A stretch of 49,407 nucleotides of DNA from Chryseobacterium pennae. Its GTDB lineage: Bacteria > Bacteroidota > Bacteroidia > Flavobacteriales > Weeksellaceae. Position numbers and translations under genes: made by a program. The DNA lies in contig NZ_QNVT01000039.1 of assembly GCF_003385515.1 (NCBI RefSeq), positions 1 through 49,407 of the forward strand, written 5' to 3'. Each line of letters opens with the position of its first letter. Positions within the stretch are counted from its first letter, which is position 1. Below the pieces are notes generated by a model. It was not told the origin of the DNA and made no database searches. It worked only from the letters and a program-made list of their open reading frames with translations. Shown piece after piece: positions 41,968-49,407 of the stretch.

Positions 41968-41984
41968 TAAACCATTCATATAAA

Positions 41985-42016
41985 TTGGCAGATGCTTATT
42001 TTTATGAGTATCTTTG
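41985..42016 (+). promoter_or_regulatory. Promoter of ribB
   Basis: TTG (41985-41987), a 21-base spacer, then TATCTTTG (42009-42016), an exact TAnnTTTG match. The ATG follows 20 bp later at 42037. There is too little room for an FMN riboswitch. Confidence 0.7.
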
Positions 42017-42036
42017 CACACAAATAAAAAGTAAAA

Positions 42037-43158
42037 ATGTCTGATATTAAATTAAATACTATTCCGGAGGCCATTGAAGACCTTAGAAATGGGAAAATAA
42101 TCATAGTAGTAGATGATGAAGACAGAGAGAATGAAGGAGATTTTCTTTGCGCAGCAGAACTAACAACACCGGAAATTATCAATTTCATGGCGCTTCACGG
42201 AAGAGGGTTAATTTGTATGCCGCTTCCTGAAAAAAGATGTGATGAGCTTGGGCTTGAAGTAATGGTAAGCAGAAGCAGCGACCCTAAAGAAACTGCTTTT
42301 ACCGTATCTGTTGACCTTTTAGGAAACGGAACTTCTACAGGTATTTCTGCAGGAGACAGAGCAAAAACGATTTTAGCTTTGATGGATGAAAAATCCAAAC
42401 CTACAGATTTTATGAGACCTGGCCATATTTTCCCGCTTCGTGCAAGAAAAGGAGGTGTTTTGAAAAGAGCCGGACATACTGAAGCAGCCATTGATCTTAC
42501 CCATTTAGCAGGTTTAAAGGAAGGTGGAGTAATCTGTGAAATCATGAACGAAGACGGTACAATGTCCCGTTTACCTGAGCTTCACGCATTTGCTCAGAAG
42601 CACGATATGAAGATTGTTTCTATTGAAGATCTTATTCACTATCAGCTTAAAAAAGGAAATCTTGTAGAAAGGCTGGAAGAGAAAAAAGTAAAAACACACT
42701 ACGGAGAGTTTGACTTTTATGCATTCAGAGAGACTTCTAACGATCAAATCCACTTTGCATTGACAAAAGGAGCATGGACAGTAGATGAGCCGGTTTTGGT
42801 GAGAGTACAGTCTTCAGACTCTTATTTTGATGTATTGACAAGATTAAATAATGGGGAGAAACCTTTACTGGAAAAAGTTACCAACATGGTGAACGAGGCA
42901 GGAAAGGGAGCAATCATTTTCATCAACAACGTTTCAAATTCTGAAAATACATTAAGAAAACTTCAGCAGTTCCTGAATTATCAGGACGGGCAGGAGCAGC
43001 ACCCTACTTTAGCATATAACTATAGAGATTATGGTATTGGAACGCAGATCTTAAAGAATTTAGGAATCAATAAGTTTAAAGTAATCACTCAAAATCCTAA
43101 TATCAAACCTCAGGTGGGAGGATATGATGTAGAAGTTACTGAGTTGGTACAACTATAA
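42037..43158 (+). CDS. ribB: DHBP synthase RibB with degenerate GTP cyclohydrolase II half
   Basis: The N-terminal half (about 1-205) forms 3,4-dihydroxy-2-butanone 4-phosphate from ribulose 5-phosphate for riboflavin synthesis; it has VVDDEDRENEGDF (metal site), the RPGHIFPLRARKGGVLKRAGHTEAAIDL block and the usual length. The C-terminal half (about 210-373) aligns in outline with GTP cyclohydrolase II but lacks its zinc cysteines (no E-C-L-T-G-D and no R-C-D-C motifs), so it is probably inactive for that reaction. Such decayed RibBA proteins are known from Bacteroidota; a separate RibA must exist elsewhere. Confidence 0.9.
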   Translation: MSDIKLNTIPEAIEDLRNGKIIIVVDDEDRENEGDFLCAAELTTPEIINFMALHGRGLICMPLPEKRCDELGLEVMVSRSSDPKETAFTVSVDLLGNGTSTGISAGDRAKTILALMDEKSKPTDFMRPGHIFPLRARKGGVLKRAGHTEAAIDLTHLAGLKEGGVICEIMNEDGTMSRLPELHAFAQKHDMKIVSIEDLIHYQLKKGNLVERLEEKKVKTHYGEFDFYAFRETSNDQIHFALTKGAWTVDEPVLVRVQSSDSYFDVLTRLNNGEKPLLEKVTNMVNEAGKGAIIFINNVSNSENTLRKLQQFLNYQDGQEQHPTLAYNYRDYGIGTQILKNLGINKFKVITQNPNIKPQVGGYDVEVTELVQL

Positions 43159-43217
43159 GAAGAAAGAATCAATAGTGAATTTGCTTCACTTTAAATGATT
43201 TTTTACCATATGAAATA

Positions 43218-43252
43218 AAAGGTTTAGGATTTTTCTAAACCTTTTTTTATTT
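43218..43252 (+). terminator. Terminator of ribB
   Basis: AAAGGTTTAG and CTAAACCTTT form a perfect 10-bp stem with loop GATTTTT, followed by a T run. Confidence 0.85.
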
Positions 43253-43259
43253 TTAAACC

Positions 43260-43841
43260 ATGATGGAGTCTCTAAAAAAACATATCCGGGAGTATGTAGA
43301 TATTTCAGATGAAAAGCTGGAAAAATATTGTAATGCTTTTATGCTTCAGAAAGTAAAGAAGAAAGAACTTTTGCTAGTGGAAGGAAATATCTGTGATTTT
43401 GAAGGATTTGTAGTGAAAGGATGTTTTAAGGTTTTTCATACCGATCGAAATGCTGCAGAACAAATATTATATTTTGCTATTGAAAACTGGTGGATCTCAG
43501 ATATAGACAGTTTTATCAACAGAATTCCATCCAAACTTACCATTCAGGCGCTTGAAGACAGTGAAATTCTTTTGATTTCAAAAAATGATAAAGAAAAACT
43601 GTATCATGAAATGCCGGAAGTGGAAAGATTAATGAGACTCAAATTTCAGAGTTCAATTATCGCTTTACAACGCAGAATTATTGATAATTTGAGCAAATCT
43701 TCGGAAGAACGCTATATTGAATTTTTAATAAAATATCCCCAAACGGTTCATCGTCTTACGAATATTCAGATTGCTGCTTATCTTGGGGTAACCCCTGAAT
43801 CTCTGAGCAGGCTTCGTAAAAAAATTGTGGGGAAGGCTTAG
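43260..43841 (+). CDS. Crp/Fnr family transcriptional regulator
   Basis: The 193-residue regulator has a cyclic-nucleotide-binding-like beta-roll (KKELLLVEGNICDFEGFVVKGCFKVFHTD, about 36-64) and a C-terminal winged helix (RLTNIQIAAYLGVTPESLSRLRKKI, about 163-190). The sensor lacks the cysteines of an Fnr Fe-S cluster at the N terminus, and no cAMP-binding R-S motif is obvious, so the signal is unknown. It begins right after the ribB terminator and has its own unit, ending at the terminator shared with fmt. Confidence 0.9.
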   Translation: MMESLKKHIREYVDISDEKLEKYCNAFMLQKVKKKELLLVEGNICDFEGFVVKGCFKVFHTDRNAAEQILYFAIENWWISDIDSFINRIPSKLTIQALEDSEILLISKNDKEKLYHEMPEVERLMRLKFQSSIIALQRRIIDNLSKSSEERYIEFLIKYPQTVHRLTNIQIAAYLGVTPESLSRLRKKIVGKA

Positions 43842-43892
43842 TGAAGTTGATAATTAGTTTTTTTACTTAACTATCCTTAATCGTTTAAAAAT

Positions 43893-43932
43893 AAAAGTCA
43901 CAACAAAATAATATCTGTTGTGACTTTTACTT
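43893..43932. terminator. Bidirectional terminator, Crp/Fnr gene / fmt
   Basis: AAAAGTCACAACA (43893-43905) and TGTTGTGACTTTT (43916-43928) form a perfect 13-bp stem with T's on both strands' exits, between convergent genes. Confidence 0.85.
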
Positions 43933-43958
43933 ATGATTAAAATTTATGTGTATTTAAA

Positions 43959-44903
43959 CTACAGTGTTATTTCGTCAAAATTTCTGAACCCATTCAGTAA
44001 ATCCTTTACCGTCATTCTTTTTTTACCTTCTAACTGAAGCTCCATGGGAAAATAAACTCCGTCCTGAGTATAGATTTTAAATTCATTTTTAGAAATATCC
44101 AATGTTCCGGCAGATTTACCATGATTGGAAATTTCAAATTTTCCACTAAATATTTTTAATCCCTTTTCTTCTTCACCAATTTTCAAAGTAGTGAAGGCAG
44201 CAGGGTATGGAGACATTCCAAGGATGAATTGATGTACCGTTTTTGAAGGTAATTCCCAGTTGATTCTGGTATCTTCTTTAAATATTTTATAGGCATTTTT
44301 AGGATGCTCAACCTGTGGCTGGGGAGTTTCTTCGATGGTATTTTCGGCTAATCCATCCAATGTTTTTACCACTAATTTTGAACCCATTTCCATTAATCTG
44401 TCATGAAGATGGCCTGCATTTTCGTCAGGTAAAACTTCAATTTCCTCCTGAAGAAGGGTATTCCCCTCGTCAATTTTTTCATTGATAAAGAAAGTTGTTG
44501 CCCCTGTTTTTTCTTCACCATTGATGACAGCATAATTGATAGGAGCCGCTCCTCTGTAATCAGGAAGAAGAGAAGCATGAAGATTGAATGTCCCCATTTT
44601 TGGCATCTCAAAAAGAATTTTAGGCATCATTCTGAATGCTACCACAACAAAAACATCAGCATCAAGCTTTCTTAGCTCTTCTAAAAATTCATTATTTCTT
44701 AATTTTTCCGGTTGAAAAACAGGAATGTTATTTTCTGAAGCATATACTTTTACAGGGGACTGATTGATTTTCTGACCACGTCCGCTTGCTTTATCTGCAA
44801 CAGTTACCACACCTACTACCTGATGATGAGATTGATGAATAGCCTCCAAAGAAGTTTTTGCAAACTCAGGAGTACCTAAAAAAACGACTTTCAATGATTT
44901 CAT
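43959..44903 (-). CDS. fmt: Methionyl-tRNA formyltransferase
   Basis: Fmt adds a formyl group from 10-formyl-THF to the initiator Met-tRNA. The 314-residue protein has the N-terminal VVFLGTPEFAKTSLEAI (about 6-22), the SPVKVYASENNIPVFQPEKLRN region, the folate-site LHASLLPDYRGAAPINYAVINGEEKTGAT (about 110-138, with the catalytic H, N and D residues) and a complete C-terminal OB-like domain. A TATCTTTG element on the minus strand (44915-44908) lies only 4 bp before the ATG, which suggests a leaderless transcript. It is followed by no partner such as def in this window. Confidence 0.95.
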   Translation of the reverse strand: MKSLKVVFLGTPEFAKTSLEAIHQSHHQVVGVVTVADKASGRGQKINQSPVKVYASENNIPVFQPEKLRNNEFLEELRKLDADVFVVVAFRMMPKILFEMPKMGTFNLHASLLPDYRGAAPINYAVINGEEKTGATTFFINEKIDEGNTLLQEEIEVLPDENAGHLHDRLMEMGSKLVVKTLDGLAENTIEETPQPQVEHPKNAYKIFKEDTRINWELPSKTVHQFILGMSPYPAAFTTLKIGEEEKGLKIFSGKFEISNHGKSAGTLDISKNEFKIYTQDGVYFPMELQLEGKKRMTVKDLLNGFRNFDEITL

Positions 44904-44907
44904 ACTG

Positions 44908-44915
44908 CAAAGATA
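44908..44915 (-). promoter_or_regulatory. -7 promoter element of fmt
   Basis: On the minus strand TATCTTTG ends 4 bases before the fmt ATG. Transcription would start at or next to the start codon. Confidence 0.45.
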
Positions 44916-45024
44916 AGTTTTTGCTTTGAGAGTGGGCAGTGTATAAGAGTTGAGAGAAGAGAAAAAGTTTTTTCTAAAATTTTAAATTAAAATTTAAATC
45001 CTGCTCTTGCTTCTTTATCTCTTA

Positions 45025-46932
45025 TTACTCATGATTCAGTGCATACGTTCTGAAATTCAGCATTTTTACCTTTCCGGAGTCTAATAGAAAAATTAAGTTT
45101 TCCAGTATACTTTCTTTGGAATGATAGCTTAACTGTACAGACAATTCCTCTATAGTTGCTGATCTTTTTGCCAGTAAATTAATGATCTGCTGGGAAATGT
45201 TTTTTCCAAAAATAGATTGTTTGTTCTTTTCACATACAGAGCACTGGCCGCAGTTCTTTGAATTTTTTTCTCCGAAATAAGCAAGGATAAGCTTCATTTT
45301 ACAATAGTCTTTATCCTCTGAATAGAACTTCATTTCTTCCCATTTCTGGATTTTGTTTCTCTGAATATGTTCAAAAAGCTTCCAATAAGCGTTATTCACA
45401 GCTCTTTCATCACGGGGTTTCAGAAACTTTATGCTTGATAGGGCTCCGTCTATGTATTCAAGATAGTTTTTCTGTTGAAGTTCTTTTAAACGTTCTTTGA
45501 TCAAAGGAACACTGACCTGAATTTTATTGCTGACCTGCTGCTCACTGAACAGTACTTTATGTGTAGTAATTCCGGACATGCTACGGAGAAGAAGCTCTAT
45601 GAAATAAGCATCTTTTTGGGGCAGCTGATCTATTTCATCAGATTTAATAAAAAGCTCCAGAGATGATAGGCTCTTATTGTCATTGTAATAAATGATTTCC
45701 TGGTTATGAAGGAAATTGAGAACGTTATTAATCTTGGCTTTTGATAACCTTGTGAAGTTTTGTATGCCGGCTGTATTCAGCTGGAATGTTTTCTCTGGTA
45801 ATTCGAATTCTGCTACCTGGAAAATAGAGTAGAGGTAGCTGATGATTTTCAGAAATTCTGCTTTGTTAGGAGTCTGATTTTTCAGGATTTGATCAAAATT
45901 CAAAAGTTCCTGTTTGTTCCAAAGCATAAATGCAAAACTTTCTTGGCCATCTCTTCCCGCTCTTCCTATTTCCTGATAATAATTTTCAAGCGAGGCTGCA
46001 GGAGAGTAATGGAGAACAAAGCGGACATTATCCTTGTCGATACCCATTCCAAAAGCATTGGTAGAAATTAAGACCTGATTGTCACTATTGCTCCAGGTGT
46101 TTTGCCTTGTATTTTTTTCTTTTGTTGTTAAACCCGCATGATAATAATCTACATTATTCAGCTGATTTTTCTTTAAGAATTCTGCGAGGAGTTCTGCTTC
46201 CTTTCTGGTTCTTACATATACGATTCCTGAATCTGTATTGTATTTCAAAATATCTAGAACCCGCTGGAATTTATCAGAAACTTCTTCTGTGAAGATTTTA
46301 ATATTATTTCTTTTAAAACTCTTCTGAAAAACAGAAGGGTTTCTTAGTTCAAGTTTGTTTTTGATTTCTTCCAGTACCTTTGGTGTTGCTGTAGCCGTTA
46401 ATGCTAAACATGGAATTTCCGGATGATTATTTCTGAAGCCTTTAATATTCTGATAACTCGGACGGAAATCCTGTCCCCATTCAGAAATACAGTGTGCTTC
46501 ATCAACGGCAATGAATGATAATTCAATTTCTTCAATATTTTGCAGAAACTGAAGATTGGTTAATCTTTCCGGAGATACATAAAGGAGTTTGGTAAGACCT
46601 TCTTTACAACGGTTGTAAATAGTCTCAGCATCATACTCATCAAGTTCAGAGGATAGATATTCTGCTTCTATACCACGGAATTTAAGCTGATTCACCTGAT
46701 CTTTCATTAAAGCCAGCAAAGGAGAAATTACTACACAGGTTCCTTCTTTTAATAAAGCTGGAAGCTGATAGCATAATGATTTTCCGGCACCTGTTGGAAG
46801 CAGTACCAGCGTATCTTTTTCATTAATAACAGCATTGATTATTTCTTCCTGAGAATCTCTGAAGCCGGTGTAGCCCCAGAAATACTTAAGAGTATCATAT
46901 TTTAGCTTTTGAAAATCCTGCGGAGAAATCAT
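45025..46932 (-). CDS. recQ: ATP-dependent DNA helicase RecQ
   Basis: The 635-residue protein has the RecQ layout: YFWGYTGFRDSQEEIINAV near residue 17 (motif 0), Walker A LLPTGAGKSLCYQLP (about 44-58), DEAHCISEWGQDFRP (motif II, about 138-152), ALTATATP (motif III), and GIGMDK-type motif V (NAFGMGIDKDNVRFVLHYSPAASLENYYQEIGRAGRDG). The zinc domain has cysteines in CKMKLILAYF...NCGQCSVC (about 545-568). A winged-helix RQC region follows, but I see no full HRDC domain. It unwinds DNA 3'-5' in recombination and repair. Confidence 0.95.
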   Translation of the reverse strand: MISPQDFQKLKYDTLKYFWGYTGFRDSQEEIINAVINEKDTLVLLPTGAGKSLCYQLPALLKEGTCVVISPLLALMKDQVNQLKFRGIEAEYLSSELDEYDAETIYNRCKEGLTKLLYVSPERLTNLQFLQNIEEIELSFIAVDEAHCISEWGQDFRPSYQNIKGFRNNHPEIPCLALTATATPKVLEEIKNKLELRNPSVFQKSFKRNNIKIFTEEVSDKFQRVLDILKYNTDSGIVYVRTRKEAELLAEFLKKNQLNNVDYYHAGLTTKEKNTRQNTWSNSDNQVLISTNAFGMGIDKDNVRFVLHYSPAASLENYYQEIGRAGRDGQESFAFMLWNKQELLNFDQILKNQTPNKAEFLKIISYLYSIFQVAEFELPEKTFQLNTAGIQNFTRLSKAKINNVLNFLHNQEIIYYNDNKSLSSLELFIKSDEIDQLPQKDAYFIELLLRSMSGITTHKVLFSEQQVSNKIQVSVPLIKERLKELQQKNYLEYIDGALSSIKFLKPRDERAVNNAYWKLFEHIQRNKIQKWEEMKFYSEDKDYCKMKLILAYFGEKNSKNCGQCSVCEKNKQSIFGKNISQQIINLLAKRSATIEELSVQLSYHSKESILENLIFLLDSGKVKMLNFRTYALNHE

Positions 46933-46960
46933 GATGTAAAAATAAGGAAAGTATCAGGAC

Positions 46961-46988
46961 AAAAAAAGCCACGCAGTGCGTGACTTTT
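46961..46988 (-). terminator. Terminator of the first OmpA gene
   Basis: AAAAG-C-CACGC and GCGTG-A-CTTTT form a stem with one mismatch, followed on the minus strand by seven T's (46961-46967), 20 bp past the stop codon at 47008. Confidence 0.75.
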
Positions 46989-47007
46989 ATATAGTAACTT
47001 AAGTTTA

Positions 47008-48444
47008 TTATTTTGCTTCGAAGTATACTCTTCTGTTGGCTCTGTTTTTCCATTCAGGGCACTTCGTAGCTGGTTCGCACTCAGGATATTTAAGGTCTTT
47101 TTCACCTTTACCTACTGCGTTTAATTTACCAGACTGAACTCCGCTTTTGATCAGATAATTCTTAACGTTGTTAGCTCTTCTTTGAGATAATTTCTGGTTG
47201 TAAGCATCAGTACCTCTTGTATCTGTAGCTCCTACAACATTGTAAGCACCATTTGAAGAATTGATATAGTTTACAGCGTTATTTAAGATAGGAGTGTTTG
47301 AAGGTAGAATTCTGTCAGAATTTAAATCAAATTCAATTCCTTCCAGTTTAGTTTCTGTTTCCACTACAGGTCCTGTAGTTGTCGTAGGGCAACCATTGTT
47401 TTCAACCGGTCCTGGAACTGTTACACATTTATCGTAAAGATCAATTACACCATCAAGGTCTGTATCAAGAGCAACACCGGCACCGTCCACTCTCGCTCCT
47501 GCAGGAGTATCAAGTTGTCTGTCCCAATCGTCACATACTCCGTCATTATCAGCATCTCCTTTTTTACAAACTTCGATATCCTGATTTTTGTTAGCTAAGA
47601 CATCAAGCTTGTAGTAGATTTCCTGAAGTGGATCATGCCACATTAAGTGAGATTCGTGTTTTCCTAATTTTACAGAAAGACCTAAAGTTGCATTGAAGAA
47701 GTTATCAGAAACCTGTGATGAATGTCTATTGACTTCACTATATGGATCACCTCCACCATCAAAGGTATCGTCACCTGTCATTACATACATTAATCTTCCT
47801 TCAATATCAACTCTTCTGTTCACTTTGAATTTCAGACCTGTACCAGCCTGCATGAACATAGATCCTAATTTGAAAGGCTTTACTTCAGTCATCAATCTCT
47901 GTCCATTGATATCTTTCTGATATGCTTTGTAAGCAATAGTACCTACCCCAGCATATCCGTGAAGAGCCCATCTGTAAGGAGAATGGTTATCAACTCTTCT
48001 CAAAAGATTAGAGAAGTTAATATCTCCCAATACTGATATTGCATCATATTGAGTTCTTGCTCCTACAGCTCTTGCATCTGGGGCAGAATCTTTGGTATTG
48101 AACCATCCTTGTCTTGTTTCACCTCTGTCATACTGTAAGTTGATCCCAAATGCATGGGTAATCGCTTTATCAATACTGATATACGCTGAATATCCAAAAA
48201 GGTTCTTACCATTACCGTTTTTGATAGATGTTAAATCTGCTGATTGCATTAGTGGAACACCAACTCCCGCAGAGATAGACCAGTCATTAAATCTTTTTGA
48301 TTGATTGGTGAATGGGGAAACATTGGCAGACCCTGACGAGAACGTATTAGGATACTCTCCTTTTGAAACTGCCGTTGAGTCTTGTGCGTAAATAGCAGTG
48401 GGAAGTGCCAAAGCTAATGCAACAATTGCTAAACTTAATTTCAT
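47008..48444 (-). CDS. OmpA family outer membrane protein, copy 1
   Basis: This 478-residue protein has a signal peptide (cleavage near AIYAQ, residue 21), an N-terminal beta-barrel of about 270 residues, a linker of acidic repeats like thrombospondin type 3 / calcium-binding motifs (DADNDGVCDDWD..., DTDLDGVIDLYDKC, about 295-345) and a C-terminal OmpA peptidoglycan-binding domain (IEFDLNSDRILPSN...GATDTRGTDAYNQKLSQRRANNVKNYL, about 370-440). It anchors the outer membrane to the cell wall. The linker is almost identical at DNA level to that of the next gene (48655-49407). Confidence 0.93.
   Translation of the reverse strand: MKLSLAIVALALALPTAIYAQDSTAVSKGEYPNTFSSGSANVSPFTNQSKRFNDWSISAGVGVPLMQSADLTSIKNGNGKNLFGYSAYISIDKAITHAFGINLQYDRGETRQGWFNTKDSAPDARAVGARTQYDAISVLGDINFSNLLRRVDNHSPYRWALHGYAGVGTIAYKAYQKDINGQRLMTEVKPFKLGSMFMQAGTGLKFKVNRRVDIEGRLMYVMTGDDTFDGGGDPYSEVNRHSSQVSDNFFNATLGLSVKLGKHESHLMWHDPLQEIYYKLDVLANKNQDIEVCKKGDADNDGVCDDWDRQLDTPAGARVDGAGVALDTDLDGVIDLYDKCVTVPGPVENNGCPTTTTGPVVETETKLEGIEFDLNSDRILPSNTPILNNAVNYINSSNGAYNVVGATDTRGTDAYNQKLSQRRANNVKNYLIKSGVQSGKLNAVGKGEKDLKYPECEPATKCPEWKNRANRRVYFEAK
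47388..47670 (-). repeat. 283-bp repeat, copy A (OmpA linker)
   Basis: This segment covers the end of the barrel and the acidic repeats of OmpA copy 1. It matches 49125-49407 with only three visible differences, while the flanking C-terminal domain shows little DNA similarity. The offset is constant (1737 bp), so there are no insertions. Confidence 0.9.
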
Positions 48445-48601
48445 AGTGTTATTTTTTTAGTTAAGTTATTTTAAATGATTTTTTTACGCTAAAAAGTGAT
48501 TTTAGTTTTATTTTTTTCTGAATAATAGTGGGTGTATTTTGAGGATTTTGTACCTATTGTCCCTAAAATGATATAAAGGTAGGTAAAATATTTCGTAGTA
48601 G

Positions 48602-48640
48602 AAAAAAATAAACCGAAAAGAATGTTCTTTTCGGTTTATT
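48602..48640 (-). terminator. Terminator of the second OmpA gene
   Basis: A perfect 16-bp stem (48607-48622 with 48625-48640; inner bases open to form the loop) followed on the minus strand by a T run (the A's at 48602-48608). It lies 14 bp past the stop codon at 48655. Confidence 0.85.
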
Positions 48641-48654
48641 CATATTGTAAGAAA

Positions 48655-49407
48655 TTACTTTTTCTTCTTTTTAGAAACTGCTTTTTTCTTTATTGGTTTT
48701 TTTACAGGAGCATCTTCATAGTCTTTCTTTGTAATGGAATTCCATTCAGAACTTTCTATAAATTTTACTGTAACTTTTCTGTCTGCTAATCTTTCGGCAT
48801 CAGAAGCGGAAGCTGGTATCGTTGCTTCTGCTGAACCTACTCCTTTTGATTTCAGTACATTATCACTTACTCCTCTGTTTTCCAAAGCTCCTACTACAGC
48901 GGCAGCTCTTTCTTTAGATAATCTTAGGTTATATGCTGCGTTTCCTTTAATGTCAGTATGTCCTGTTAGTAAGTAGTTTCCTCCGTTTTCTTTGATGATT
49001 GAAGCTGCAAGGTCTAATTTACTATTAGATTCAGGTCTGATGGTAGCTTTATTAAAGTTAAAGTAGATATCCTTAAGAGTTTTTTCTACTTCTACAGCGG
49101 TTTGATTATTGTCTTTTTTCACAGGACAACCATTGTTTTCAACTGGTCCTGGAACTGTTACACATTTATCGTAAAGATCAATTACACCATCAAGGTCTGT
49201 ATCAAGAGCAACACCGGCACCGTCCACTCTCGCTCCTGCAGGAGTATCAAGTTGTCTGTCCCAATCGTCACATACTCCATCATTATCAGCATCTCCTTTT
49301 TTACAAACTTCGATATCCTGATTTTTGTTAGCTAAGACATCAAGCTTGTAGTAGATTTCCTGAAGTGGATCATGCCACATTAAGTGAGATTCGTGTTTTC
49401 CTAATTT
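48655..49407 (-). CDS. OmpA family outer membrane protein, copy 2 (partial)
   Basis: The 3' part of a second OmpA-family gene runs off the right edge; 250 codons are visible. It starts in the last barrel strand (KLGKHESHLMWHDPLQEIYYKLDVL), continues with the same acidic linker as copy 1, and then has a different OmpA domain (LKDIYFNFNKATIRPESNSKLDLAASIIKENGGNYLLTGHTDIKGNAAYNLRLSKERAAAVVGAL) with a lysine-rich tail (KKPIKKKAVSKKKKK). The open frame could be read from an internal ATG at 49380, but homology to copy 1 shows that the true start lies outside the window. The lysine tail is absent from copy 1. Confidence 0.92.
   Translation of the reverse strand, partial: KLGKHESHLMWHDPLQEIYYKLDVLANKNQDIEVCKKGDADNDGVCDDWDRQLDTPAGARVDGAGVALDTDLDGVIDLYDKCVTVPGPVENNGCPVKKDNNQTAVEVEKTLKDIYFNFNKATIRPESNSKLDLAASIIKENGGNYLLTGHTDIKGNAAYNLRLSKERAAAVVGALENRGVSDNVLKSKGVGSAEATIPASASDAERLADRKVTVKFIESSEWNSITKKDYEDAPVKKPIKKKAVSKKKKK
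49125..49407 (-). repeat. 283-bp repeat, copy B (OmpA linker, reaches window edge)
   Basis: This is the partner of 47388-47670. Differences seen: one base near the left end, a C/T in the Pro-Gly region and a G/A about 147 bases further on. Since it reaches the edge, its true length is at least 283 bp. Confidence 0.9.

Noticed and set aside
41968..42036. FMN riboswitch upstream of ribB
   Set aside because: The spacer is 69 bp and is filled by a promoter; after the likely start site fewer than 20 bases remain, too few for the aptamer.
47008..49407. The two OmpA-like reading frames as one broken gene
   Set aside because: Each has its own C-terminal OmpA domain, stop codon and terminator, and copy 1 has its own signal peptide.
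1..49407. CRISPR array, insertion sequence, prophage or integron
   Set aside because: No regularly spaced repeats, transposase, integrase or phage structural gene was found on either strand.

Overview
The window is AT-rich chromosomal DNA from a member of the Bacteroidota, most probably a Chryseobacterium-like flavobacterium (Weeksellaceae). I base this on protein flavour, on flavobacterial families (DUF4403, the DUF5103/type IX secretion plug protein, a type IX C-terminal sorting domain, RibB with a decayed GTP cyclohydrolase half), on promoter elements of the Bacteroidota type TAnnTTTG, and on the near absence of Shine-Dalgarno sequences. No phage, insertion sequence, CRISPR array or rRNA was seen.

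Layout. 1-7.6 kb: a leftward threonine operon thrA-thrB-thrC followed by folB, a DUF4403 protein, an RDD membrane protein and tRNA-Cys, ending at a strong terminator. Between the thr promoter and thrA lies an unannotated 33-codon ORF ending in a run of threonine codons beside mutually exclusive hairpins, a candidate attenuator. 7.7-8.9 kb: five tandem short peptides with double-glycine-type leaders, four of them sharing a six-cysteine pattern, closed by a bidirectional terminator. 8.9-12.6 kb: housekeeping genes yicC-gmk-nadA (leftward) and miaA (rightward). 12.7-13.3 kb: a lone GIY-YIG-like protein. 13.5-20.6 kb: a TetR regulator and a three-part RND efflux system (adaptor, pump, outer membrane factor), with four copies of a TAAC-N3-GTTA palindrome in front of the two transcription units. 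20.9-27.8 kb: a thioredoxin-like protein, then an AraC regulator divergent from a transporter-trehalase-TonB receptor operon for trehalose use. 27.8-33 kb: a lipoprotein, an MBL-fold hydrolase, a probable type IX secretion plug protein and a thermolysin-like protease that is itself a type IX cargo and seems to start at ATT. 33-36.1 kb: an Nfu scaffold - flavin reductase - ferrochelatase operon and a gamma-carbonic anhydrase-like protein. 36.2-43.8 kb: lipoproteins, a PIF1-like helicase with a C-terminal winged helix, an astacin-type lipoprotein protease, a luciferase-like oxidoreductase, ribB and a Crp/Fnr regulator. 43.9-49.4 kb: fmt, recQ and two tandem OmpA-family proteins, the second cut by the window edge; the two share an almost identical 283-bp segment although their C-terminal domains have diverged.

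The most interesting items are the threonine leader peptide, the cysteine-rich peptide cluster, the operator array of the efflux locus, the recent exchange between the OmpA paralogues, and the ATT-start protease. Several intergenic spacers also carry short repeat elements with imperfect inverted ends. All functional calls come from reading the sequence; no database search was run.
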